A stretch of 12,414 nt of DNA from JABIFK01 sp047619225. GTDB taxonomy: Bacteria; Latescibacterota; UBA2968. The translations under genes and the position numbers were made by a program. Within the stretch, counting starts at the first letter, position 1, and each line of letters begins with the position of its first letter. Under the pieces are notes generated by a model. The model worked only from the letters and a program-made list of their open reading frames with translations. It did no database searches and was not told the DNA's origin. The stretch covers positions 1 to 12,414 of the forward strand of contig JBLHJX010000150.1 in the NCBI GenBank assembly GCA_047619225.1, given 5' to 3'. Positions 6,674-12,414 of the stretch are shown here, one piece after another.

Positions 6674-6738
6674 TGTCCTCCTCCTAAATCCCTTTTGCAG
6701 CCTACCCTAATCTGTCTCTTCTGTTGATGCGCCTTTGA

Positions 6739-6801
6739 TGCTACGATGCGAACAAGTATTTGTTTGGGTTTTAATGTATGACCCATTTTCATTTCGTAGC
6801 A
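6739..6801. repeat. 8-bp inverted repeat spanning 47 nt
   Basis: TGCTACGA (6739-6746) and TCGTAGCA (6794-6801) are exact reverse complements. In the presumed minus-strand RNA they could close a large loop between mini-ORFs C and D. The length is modest, so chance is possible. Confidence 0.4.
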
Positions 6802-6876
6802 GGGTGCGTGAATATTCAGATTTTGGACGCTGCGTATATGGTTACCGAGTCTTTGACGCTTTAGGACTATACGATA

Positions 6877-6897
6877 CTACGTGTCTGGACGCGGCAA
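6877..6897 (-). CDS. Mini-ORF C: peptide (M/L)PRPDT, first tandem repeat unit
   Basis: A TTG start lies 8 nt after AAAGGAG (6906-6912); five sense codons give PRPDT and then TAG. Compared with mini-ORF B, all five shared sense codons after the start, and the stop codon, differ, each only at the third base, keeping PRPDT and a stop. The 69 bp that begin in the start region and extend upstream, including the ribosome site, are identical between the copies. This reads like selection on the peptide, but the frame is too short for certainty. Confidence 0.4.
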   Translation of the reverse strand: MPRPDT

Positions 6898-6973
6898 TCT
6901 GTGTTCTCCTTTCAGTTTTTTTAAATCTTATGTCACCTATTTTGGTAGTCGAAATACAGGTTTTTAAGTATCA
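6887..6973. repeat. 87-bp tandem repeat, unit 1
   Basis: This unit matches 6974-7060 base for base except at 4 of 87 positions (6889, 6892, 6962, 6968), with a 69-bp identical core at 6893-6961. Read on the minus strand, the core holds a hairpin-capable segment (CCTGTATTT... with ...AAAATAGG), GGTGACATAAG, an A-run and the AAAGGAG ribosome site. A third, diverged copy follows unit 2. Confidence 0.95.
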
Positions 6974-6984
6974 GGGCGTGGCAA
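6964..6984 (-). CDS. Mini-ORF B: peptide (M/L)PRPDT, second tandem repeat unit
   Basis: A TTG start lies 8 nt after AAAGGAG (6993-6999); the frame gives PRPDT and ends in TAA. It spans the junction between the two 87-bp units. Relative to mini-ORF A it has synonymous changes in the first Pro and Arg codons and one replacement (Asn to Thr) in the last sense codon. Confidence 0.4.
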   Translation of the reverse strand: MPRPDT

Positions 6985-7060
6985 TCTGTGTTCTCCTTTC
7001 AGTTTTTTTAAATCTTATGTCACCTATTTTGGTAGTCGAAATACAGGTCTTTAATTATCA
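6974..7060. repeat. 87-bp tandem repeat, unit 2
   Basis: The second unit of the tandem pair, directly abutting unit 1. The identical core is 6980-7048. On its right the array continues into a GGACGCGGC motif (7061-7069) identical to the start of unit 1 (6887-6895), whereas unit 2 itself begins GGGCGTGGC, so the outer copies agree with each other better than with the middle one here. Confidence 0.95.
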
Positions 7061-7074
7061 GGACGCGGCGACAT
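7051..7074 (-). CDS. Mini-ORF A: peptide MSPRPDN at the head of the presumed transcript
   Basis: An ATG 4 nt after AAGGGAGG (7079-7086) begins a seven-codon frame, MSPRPDN, ending in TAA. It is the first of the PRPD mini-ORFs along the minus strand and the only one of the three with ATG. Its start codon lies within CTATGTCGCC (7067-7076), which can pair with GGTGACATAG (7135-7144) near the transcript's 5' end. Confidence 0.4.
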   Translation of the reverse strand: MSPRPDN

Positions 7075-7165
7075 AGGGCCTCCCTTCTTATATCGGTTTT
7101 TACTGCGTAACAACCAACAGGTTTAACACCTGCTCTATGTCACCAAATATAGGCATCTCGAATCT
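7061..7165. repeat. Diverged third copy of the 87-bp repeat
   Basis: The segment keeps GGACGCGGC (7061-7069), a CTCCCTT counterpart of the repeat's CTCCTTT, a GGTTTTTA counterpart of its T-run, and TATGTCACC (7137-7145) followed by a degenerate match to the rest of the unit. It is longer by roughly 15-20 bp because of the CAGGT-TTAAC-ACCTG hairpin (7118-7132). Alignment was made by eye. Confidence 0.5.
7067..7144 (-). promoter_or_regulatory. Leader helix able to occlude the mini-ORF A start codon
   Basis: On the minus strand GGTGACATAG (7135-7144) can pair over ten positions, including one G-U, with CTATGTCGCC (7067-7076), which contains the ATG of mini-ORF A. The enclosed loop carries a 5-bp hairpin, CAGGT/ACCTG (7118-7132), and the ribosome site. 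If transcription starts at 7137-7141, as the promoter predicts, only about 3-7 of these pairs would exist, so the true start decides its strength. Confidence 0.35.
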
Positions 7166-7173
7166 AAAGTCAA
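7146..7173 (-). promoter_or_regulatory. Sigma70-like promoter reading into the repeat array
   Basis: On the minus strand TTGACT (7168-7173) and TATATT (7146-7151) are separated by 16 bp, five of six and five of six matches to the sigma70 consensus, the best promoter I see in this window. The predicted start is near 7137-7141. It points away from the glycosyltransferase operon end and toward the mini-ORFs and the terminator at 6533-6565. Confidence 0.5.
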
Positions 7174-7448
7174 GGGTAAGTGATTCTTATAATTAGTTTT
7201 TCTAATTAATTTTCATGAACGATCACAAACGAAGCTTTAGTATGGCGTTTCATCCTTTTGCGCTAAGTGTCTCGGAGACAAATAGTTATACATGGACGGG
7301 ATTTTGGGCCACGTTTTTTGATGTGGGTGAATTTTTTTTAAAAAAAGATGATTTTTTGTTCAGATACCTGTATTTGGTGGGAGGCGTTTACTTTGGCTTA
7401 TAATGGGTTAGTTTTCGCAGATGGCATCGGCTTCAACTGGGTGGCGGG
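7174..7448. other. AT-rich intergenic stretch without a convincing gene
   Basis: It contains a small AATTAG-TTTTT-CTAATT hairpin (7191-7207) and a T8A7 homopolymer palindrome (7332-7346). An open plus-strand frame of 62 codons (7215-7403) has no ribosome site and no recognisable domain. No clear terminator is visible just after the GT2 stop at 7449, so operon readthrough into this stretch is possible. Confidence 0.5.
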
Positions 7449-8210
7449 TTAGGTTTCTGTGTCGTTCATATTGTGGGGTGATTGTTTGTGATAATCTCCT
7501 TTGGAGAGCCATTTTTCTAAGAAGATGTAGAGGATGATGAAGAGGTATCGACTGCCCATTTCACGAATTTTGAGTTTGGAGATGCCGGTTTGGCGGTTGC
7601 GCCAGCGAATGGGAATGGTGGTATAGGTATAACCGCGCACAATGGCTTTGAGGGGAAGTTCAACCGTGATGTTGAAGTGGTGGGCCAAAAGCGGTTGGCA
7701 TCCTTGAATGACGTGCGTGCGGTACGTTTTAAAGGCGTTGGTGATGTCGTTGTGGCGCAGGCCAAAGAGAATGCGAATGAAAAGGTTGGCCAAGCGGTTG
7801 AGCAAGAGTTTGTGAATGGGGTATTCGGTGACGTGGCCGTCTTTGATAAAGCGCGAGCCAAAGACACAATCGTATCCTTGATTGATCGCGTGATATGAAG
7901 CGACGACGTCTAATGGATCGTCGGAGCCGTCGCCCATGACAATGGCAACCACATCCCCCGTGATGTGGTTGAGGCCCTCGCGAATGGCCAAGCCAAAACC
8001 ATTGGGTGGGGTGCGATCTACGATGTGGATGAGCGTATTTGTTTGGGCGATGGTTTTGAGCACGTTGTGGGTATCGTCTGTGCTGTTGTCGTTGACGACG
8101 ATGATTTCGTAAGGAATGGATTCGTTTTTGAGGTGGGTAGATAAGGCTTGCAGTGTGGTTTCAATGCAGGCTGCTTCGTTGTGAACTGGAATGAGCACCG
8201 AGAGTTTCAT
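7449..8210 (-). CDS. Glycosyltransferase family 2, dolichol-phosphate-mannose-synthase-like
   Basis: A 253-residue GT2 enzyme with the GT-A fold, expected to move a sugar from an NDP donor to a lipid carrier at the cytoplasmic face. Motifs: SVLIPVHNE (4-12), IIVVNDNSTDDT (36-47), GFGLAIREGL (71-80) as in DPM1-type enzymes, GDVVAIVMGDGSDDP (85-99) in the metal/donor site, GSRF (118-121), DITNAFKTYR (155-164) and a late basic patch with RWRNRQTGISKLK. A hydrophobic segment at about 220-234 suggests membrane association, without the extra helices of GtrB or DPM fusion forms. The start MKLSVLIP at 8210 is chosen because it begins the first strand and its ATG overlaps the methyltransferase stop as ATGA, implying translational coupling. 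A longer in-frame start exists but lies inside the methyltransferase gene. It is the last gene of the operon and may supply a lipid-linked sugar to the upstream GT39-like enzyme. Confidence 0.88.
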   Translation of the reverse strand: MKLSVLIPVHNEAACIETTLQALSTHLKNESIPYEIIVVNDNSTDDTHNVLKTIAQTNTLIHIVDRTPPNGFGLAIREGLNHITGDVVAIVMGDGSDDPLDVVASYHAINQGYDCVFGSRFIKDGHVTEYPIHKLLLNRLANLFIRILFGLRHNDITNAFKTYRTHVIQGCQPLLAHHFNITVELPLKAIVRGYTYTTIPIRWRNRQTGISKLKIREMGSRYLFIILYIFLEKWLSKGDYHKQSPHNMNDTET

Positions 8211-8881
8211 GATCGTTTTTCCGGCGATGCTACTTTGCGTGCACAGATGAAGAGTTGTTTGCCAAAGATGCGTTTGACCAAGGGCAGGCGCAGATAGAGT
8301 TTGAGAAGCCAAATGGAATTGGGCAATCGCCCTTTGGTGGAGTAAGGGAGAAAGCGGGGGATGCAGAGGTCAATTTTGAAGTTGTGGATTTCGAGCACTT
8401 CAGAGAGGCTGTCGTGATCGATGGGGGTGATGTGATCAAAGAACATCCAATAGTCTTTAGAGCAGTAGCGGATGTTGGGTTGTAGAATGAGAAAACGACC
8501 ATTGGGTTTTAATACGCGATGGGTTTCTTGGATGGTTTGCACAATGTCGGGTTTGCTTAAGTGTTCAAAAAAGTTACTGGTGAAAGCAGCGTCGATGGTG
8601 TTGTCATTTATGGCACTTAAATCGGTGGTGCGGGTGATAATGGTTTTGACATGGGGTGCGGCGTGTTGTTGCGTGTCTGGGTTGAGGTCGACAGCGATTT
8701 TATTTGCGGCTTGGATGTTGTTGATAAACTCGCAATAACCTGCCGCTAAGTCGAGCACCGTTGCATTTTTGGGAATATATTTTTGGAAGACGTTTTGGCA
8801 GAGGACTTTGTACATACGTTGCCGAAAGTCGGTGTCGTTACCCAATCTGCGTTGGTAAATGTCTGAGAGGAGTTCGTCCAT
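8207..8881 (-). CDS. Class I SAM-dependent methyltransferase
   Basis: A 224-residue methyltransferase of the Methyltransf_11/25 type. Motif I is VLDLAAGYCEF (42-52), with GYC in place of the common GxG. Then come AVDLNP (63-68) for the ribose-binding acidic residue, DAAFTSNFFEHL (97-108) and HRVLKPNGRFLILQPN (121-136), typical of the post-motif loop and strand 5. The C-terminal part (about 165-215) has several hydrophobic stretches and basic residues that could sit at the membrane surface. The start at 8881 leaves 2 nt after the stop of the GT39-like gene; an in-frame extension reaching 8971 would overlap that gene by about 90 bp and is rejected. There is no strong ribosome site, so translation may depend on coupling. 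The acceptor is unknown; the context suggests a glycan, lipid or quinone-like carrier. Confidence 0.85.
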   Translation of the reverse strand: MDELLSDIYQRRLGNDTDFRQRMYKVLCQNVFQKYIPKNATVLDLAAGYCEFINNIQAANKIAVDLNPDTQQHAAPHVKTIITRTTDLSAINDNTIDAAFTSNFFEHLSKPDIVQTIQETHRVLKPNGRFLILQPNIRYCSKDYWMFFDHITPIDHDSLSEVLEIHNFKIDLCIPRFLPYSTKGRLPNSIWLLKLYLRLPLVKRIFGKQLFICARKVASPEKRS

Positions 8882-8883
8882 AG

Positions 8884-10908
8884 TTAGGGCTTTGTTAGAT
8901 GCTGTTGAAGAGAATCGACTTTGTTTATTAAGGTTTGATCCTTTGGAAATGTTTGTAACATCATTTGCCAAAGTGTGAGGGCTTCTTGAGGGTGATTCGT
9001 TTGGATGTATAATTCGGCCAAGCGATACCGTGCTTTGTGGTTGTTGGGTTCAAGTGAGAGGGTTTGTTTGAGAGCGGACTCTGCCTCGGATAAGCGATTG
9101 GTTTTCATATAAAGAAGTGCGAGATTAAAGTGTGCACGGGCGTATTCGGGCTGTTGCCCAAGGGCTTTTTGATAGGCTTGTTCGGCTTGTTGATATTGAT
9201 TGAGGCGATAATGGCACAGGCCAATGTTGTTGAGGTGCTCGGGGCGTGCGGTGCCGTTTTGGGTGGCGGTTTGAAAATGTTTGAGTGCGGTTTCGTATTG
9301 GTGATTTGAAAAGGCTTCGAGTGCTTTCTGGAGCGGATCGGTAGAGGTATTGAGGCCGCCTTCGAGCAGTTGCACTTGGCGGTTTTCGGTGACCATTGCT
9401 TGAATGTTGCCTTGTTTTTGATACAGCTCGGCCAAGGCACGGTGTGCTGCTGAAAACGTGGGATCTATGGCGAGTGTTTTGCGATACATATATTCGGCTT
9501 TTTGCAGGTTGTCTGCGCGTGAATACAAGTTGCCAAAGTTAAAGTAGTCGATACGTTTTCGTGTGAGGCTTTGTGCAAAGGTGGTTTGGTAGTTGATGGG
9601 AATGGCGAGGAGAAGGGCAATGAGGGCAGGTTTGATGATGTGTGTTTTGTTGCCTGCTTTCCATTGTGTGTACCAAATAGAAATAAGATAAGCAGCACCG
9701 AGCATTAAGACAGGTGCAATGGGTAGGCGATATTCGGCGGTGACAAAGAAGATGAAACAGGCGGATAGATACGCACCGAGATAAAAGTAGAGCAGGTAAG
9801 GGGGACGGGTTCGTGCCAATTGGTAAAGACCGACAATGCCTAAGGGTGCGATGATGCCCCAACCGATGATGAGAAAATGTAAAATGGGCGCAAAGTCATG
9901 GGCAAAATAATAACTGAGGTTGTTGGGGGCTTCTGTGCGATTCCAGAAGAGGTAGATTTTTTGAATTTGGAGTTTGATATAATCTTTGGGGTTTGAGAAG
10001 ATGTAGCGAAACCCTTCGGATATCCAAAAAGATGCGGCTTCATCGTGGGTAAGGGGTTTGCCGGCACGTTTTTGCGCTTCTTTATAGTAGTCGTCAAATT
10101 CGTGTTGGGGTTCTGCGCTGGTGAGGAAGTCGGCATTTTTGTAAATGCCTGTCGCGCCTGGGTGATTGCCCACATAGAAGGCCATACCTGTGCCTGAGGG
10201 CGTCATTGCAAATTCTCCGCCGATAGACCAGTTGCGTAGACCAACGGGCACGAGAATGCAGAATACACCGATGAGGACGTAAACCCAGTTGGTGAGAATG
10301 GTTCGATAGTGTTGGTTTTGGAGATAAAACCAGAGGGGAAGAAGCACAACAAACATGAGGATGAGACCGCGGCCTGTGGTGGAGAGCCCAAGGGCTAAAC
10401 CTGAGGCGATGAGGTAGGCTGATTTTTGTTTTTCTTTCCAGAGGAGCAAACAATACAGACCGATGAGGTTGTAGAAGACAATGGGGTTGGCGGTTAAGAG
10501 TGCACCGTCATAAAAAACGAATGTGCCGTAGAGGGCAGCTAATGCAGCAGCGATAAGGCCAACGGTTGGTGAGATGAGAAGGCGACCGATGCCGTAGATG
10601 AGCGCACAACTGATGGTGCCTGTGACAGCTTGTGGGAGCAAGGCCGCGATCCAACTGTGACCGATGAGTGTATAGATGAGTGCGAGATAGTAGGTGTAAT
10701 AAGGGTTCATGAAGAAGATGCGTTCTTCTGTGCCCTGCCCAGTGGCGACAATTTGCCCCGTTTGGTCGTAGTAGTGTGAGTCAATGAGGAGGACTTCTAG
10801 TAAGGGCGAGTCGCTGATCTGGTAGAGATAGATCAGGCGAATGCCCAATGCGAGTGCGAGAATCGCAATGAGGATGTGTGTGTGTGTTATTCTGGATGAG
10901 AGGGACAT
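8884..10908 (-). CDS. Polytopic GT39/PMT-type glycosyltransferase with C-terminal TPR domain
   Basis: A 674-residue membrane protein. Residues 1 to about 445 hold an N-terminal signal-anchor helix (about 10-28) and roughly ten further hydrophobic segments. The first periplasmic loop carries IDSHYYD (42-48), the acidic motif of the GT-C PMT/ArnT class in which an Asp is catalytic. Residues 451-674 form four to five tetratricopeptide repeats, for example FGNLYSRADNLQKAEYMYRK, then three consecutive units from about 557 to 654. Such enzymes use a polyprenyl-phosphate sugar to modify lipid or protein outside the cytoplasm; the TPR tail would face the side where it could gather partners. It lies 28 bp after the protease gene and 2 bp before the methyltransferase, so it is almost certainly cotranscribed. 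The ribosome site is weak (AAAAGAA). The acceptor is not predictable. Confidence 0.87.
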   Translation of the reverse strand: MSLSSRITHTHILIAILALALGIRLIYLYQISDSPLLEVLLIDSHYYDQTGQIVATGQGTEERIFFMNPYYTYYLALIYTLIGHSWIAALLPQAVTGTISCALIYGIGRLLISPTVGLIAAALAALYGTFVFYDGALLTANPIVFYNLIGLYCLLLWKEKQKSAYLIASGLALGLSTTGRGLILMFVVLLPLWFYLQNQHYRTILTNWVYVLIGVFCILVPVGLRNWSIGGEFAMTPSGTGMAFYVGNHPGATGIYKNADFLTSAEPQHEFDDYYKEAQKRAGKPLTHDEAASFWISEGFRYIFSNPKDYIKLQIQKIYLFWNRTEAPNNLSYYFAHDFAPILHFLIIGWGIIAPLGIVGLYQLARTRPPYLLYFYLGAYLSACFIFFVTAEYRLPIAPVLMLGAAYLISIWYTQWKAGNKTHIIKPALIALLLAIPINYQTTFAQSLTRKRIDYFNFGNLYSRADNLQKAEYMYRKTLAIDPTFSAAHRALAELYQKQGNIQAMVTENRQVQLLEGGLNTSTDPLQKALEAFSNHQYETALKHFQTATQNGTARPEHLNNIGLCHYRLNQYQQAEQAYQKALGQQPEYARAHFNLALLYMKTNRLSEAESALKQTLSLEPNNHKARYRLAELYIQTNHPQEALTLWQMMLQTFPKDQTLINKVDSLQQHLTKP

Positions 10909-10936
10909 AAAAGTGTTCTTTTAGGAAGCTGGGGAT

Positions 10937-12414
10937 TTAGTCGTCGTCTGTGGCTTGTTCGATCAAGTGCAGGAGATAACCGGTGTGGGCTTGGGTGCTC
11001 GCATCGGTTGTTGTTTTGTTTTTGAACAGGGTTTGAATGTTGCTAAGGGTGTGGAGTGCAACCGCACGTGAAGGATAACCGTGGTCATTGTCTGGCGTGA
11101 TAATTTTTGACAACTGTTGAACGTATTCGACCTGAAGATTTTGTCGAAAAGAATTGACGGTGCTTTCGATGTCTGATTTAAAGACAGCATCGGTGAGGTC
11201 GGCCATCAGGTCAGATAAGGTGTATTGGTTGCCGTAAAGGGCAGAATCAACGATGCGTTTTTGAACTCTATGGTGTAACAAATAGCCGAGTATTGATCTG
11301 TGGATGTTGAGAATGCGATCGTGAATTTTAGGATCGTCGGTGTTGGAGAAACCTCTTCGTTGTTGTTGCAAGTGGTTATAGAGGCCATTGGGGGTGTCAT
11401 AAGCATTGGGCGCAAAGATGTATTTGGAGAGGGCATCCATGGCGCGTTTTTGATCGGCAAGTGCAACGGGCGTGAAAGGCTGTGTTGCACCGGGTTGTCC
11501 GATGACGGCGCGATCGACGTAAATGCCACCGATATAGCGTGAGATGATGGTGCCTGCGATCCGTTGCTGGCCTGTTAAAATGAGGTAAGCATCTTGAAGC
11601 TCTTGATAGGTATTGCCTTGTGTGTTGTATTTGCTTTGAACCTGATTCATGACGCTGTTTACGAGTTCTATGCGGCCAATGGCTTGACCAATGGCGTCGT
11701 TGCTGAGGTCATAAATCATCACCCGAGGATCAATGCCTCTGTTAGGTGAACGCATATCGTCGGCGTCATTGCCAAACATCAATTCGGGTTCGGTTGAGCG
11801 TGCAAGCATTTTTTCAAGACGATCTTGTTCTGCTTTGTCGTTTTTGGCGGTAGGTGAATATCCAAATTCGATAGCCCACAAGTCATAGGGACCCGGGCGT
11901 GTGGTATAATATTCACCCTGTTTTTGATTGGGCAGCGCAAAGTTGATCGAGGGATAATCCATGACGGAGCCCGTAAGCCCTATTTTGGACGTAAGTGATT
12001 TGTTGTGGAGGTCTTCGAGGCTTTGCATTTGGCTGGCTTTCATGTTGTGATTGAGGCCCAGCGTGTGGCCTATTTCGTGGAGAATGAGATAGTGGAGACT
12101 GTCTTTGAGCAGGTCTTCAACTTTCAATTTGGATGCACCAGATACACGCAAAGCCTGTACACCAAATAGGCTGGACTCGTGGAGCGAATGCCCCAAAGAA
12201 CACATTAAGGGGTCTTGTGTTTCCAGAGGTTCTTCCAAATTGAGTGCAGCTGTTTCAAAAAGATCACCCTGAGCCAAGCGATTGGTGATGAAAGAAAATT
12301 CGAGCATGACATCGGCACCGATAATTTCACCTGTGCGCGGGTTGACAAAGCTGGGACCATATCCACCAAAGGGGGGTTGAGGGGACGATGTCCAGCGCAA
12401 GACGTTGTAGCGAA
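10937..12414 (-). CDS. Zinc-dependent metalloprotease, DUF4953/DUF5117 type (5' end outside the window)
   Basis: The frame runs off the right edge; about 491 C-terminal residues are visible and the missing N-terminus is probably 300-400 residues. An internal TTG at 12400 is not the start, because the frame continues upstream as RYNVLRW, which joins onto conserved family sequence. The zincin site HEIGHTLGLNH is encoded at about 12079-12047, preceded by the GGYGPSFVNPRTGEIIGAD segment characteristic of DUF5117/DUF4953 proteins. A Met-turn, SVMDYP, follows about 40 residues after HEIGH. The remaining 340 residues are largely helical and include the family's IVDSALYGNQYTLSDLMADL region near the C-terminus. 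These proteins are normally secreted or periplasmic; the signal peptide would be in the missing part. It is the first visible gene of the four-gene minus-strand operon. The substrate is unknown. Confidence 0.88.
   Translation of the reverse strand, partial: RYNVLRWTSSPQPPFGGYGPSFVNPRTGEIIGADVMLEFSFITNRLAQGDLFETAALNLEEPLETQDPLMCSLGHSLHESSLFGVQALRVSGASKLKVEDLLKDSLHYLILHEIGHTLGLNHNMKASQMQSLEDLHNKSLTSKIGLTGSVMDYPSINFALPNQKQGEYYTTRPGPYDLWAIEFGYSPTAKNDKAEQDRLEKMLARSTEPELMFGNDADDMRSPNRGIDPRVMIYDLSNDAIGQAIGRIELVNSVMNQVQSKYNTQGNTYQELQDAYLILTGQQRIAGTIISRYIGGIYVDRAVIGQPGATQPFTPVALADQKRAMDALSKYIFAPNAYDTPNGLYNHLQQQRRGFSNTDDPKIHDRILNIHRSILGYLLHHRVQKRIVDSALYGNQYTLSDLMADLTDAVFKSDIESTVNSFRQNLQVEYVQQLSKIITPDNDHGYPSRAVALHTLSNIQTLFKNKTTTDASTQAHTGYLLHLIEQATDDD

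Larger units (their letters stand above)
6531..7145 (-). ncRNA. Putative structured transcript with mini-ORFs and tandem repeats
   Basis: On the minus strand a promoter-like sequence (7146-7173) is followed by about 600 nt without a conventional gene, ending in a strong terminator (6533-6565). The predicted RNA contains a 10-bp start-codon-occluding helix, a CAGGT/ACCTG hairpin, two identical-core 87-bp repeats, an 8-bp inverted repeat (6739-6746 with 6794-6801) and five Shine-Dalgarno-like sites, each just upstream of a tiny ORF. No known RNA family is recognised. Transcription itself is inferred from sequence, not shown. Confidence 0.4.

Noticed and set aside
6607..6792. Minus-strand frame of 61 codons starting MKMGHTLKPKQ
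   Set aside because: There is no Shine-Dalgarno before the ATG and no recognisable domain, and a strong internal ribosome site points to a different frame (mini-ORF D). It could still be real, but nothing supports it.
6735..7076. Plus-strand open frame of 113 codons containing a 29-residue internal repeat
   Set aside because: The repeat is exactly 87 bp (29 codons), so a tandem DNA duplication keeps any frame open. There is no ribosome site or domain, and the differences between units change amino acids in this frame while being synonymous in the minus-strand mini-ORFs.
6887..7165. CRISPR-like or integron attC-like array
   Set aside because: The units are contiguous without spacers and far longer than CRISPR repeats. 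No attC-type core sites or cas and integrase genes are present.
7215..7403. Plus-strand frame of 62 codons
   Set aside because: It is an AT-rich frame with no ribosome site and low-complexity runs of Phe and Lys from the T8A7 tract; no family is recognised.
8882..8971. N-terminal extension of the methyltransferase
   Set aside because: It would lie inside the TPR end of the upstream gene; the ATG at 8881 directly after that gene's stop is the natural coupled start.

Overview
The window comes from a bacterial chromosome of moderate GC content, probably a poorly characterised environmental lineage. It carries bacterial TypA/BipA, class I methyltransferase, GT2 and AraC-type genes, bacterial Shine-Dalgarno sites and Rho-independent hairpins. 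A PMT-type glycosyltransferase with a TPR tail, a DUF4953/DUF5117-type zinc protease and an AP-endonuclease-2-like sugar isomerase are the mix I would expect in Latescibacteria/Poribacteria-like genomes, but that placement is an impression and was not computed.

Left part (1-3277). An AraC-family regulator (+) converges with an adenosine-deaminase-superfamily gene (-), 8 bp apart. Upstream of the deaminase gene lies a repeat-like element (long perfect hairpin at 2441-2474 plus a C-rich stretch of opposite strand skew). Next come a short TPR fragment (2824-3063), probably the 3' remnant of a larger gene, and two strong terminator hairpins.

Middle (3278-6252). A TIM-barrel sugar isomerase/epimerase (-) and the ribosome-associated GTPase TypA/BipA (+) diverge from a 297-bp region. 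TypA is followed by a strong terminator.

Gene-poor region (6253-7448). About 1.2 kb holds no conventional gene. It does hold what looks like a compact minus-strand transcription unit: a sigma70-like promoter (7146-7173), a structured leader, an 87-bp tandem repeat, and a bidirectional terminator (6533-6565). Along this presumed RNA lie five tiny ORFs, each behind a Shine-Dalgarno-like sequence. Three encode nearly the same peptide (MSPRPDN, LPRPDT, LPRPDT). The two repeat-borne copies differ at all five shared sense codons after the start and at the stop codon, only at third positions and always synonymously, although the 69 bp that begin in their start region and run upstream are identical. 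This is the strongest candidate for something undescribed.

Right part (7449-12414). Four minus-strand genes form a probable operon: a zinc metalloprotease (5' end outside the window), a polytopic GT39/PMT-like glycosyltransferase with a TPR tail, a class I methyltransferase and a DPM1-like GT2. The last three are almost contiguous (2-bp gap, then a 4-bp ATGA overlap), which suggests a coordinated membrane or envelope glycosylation role.
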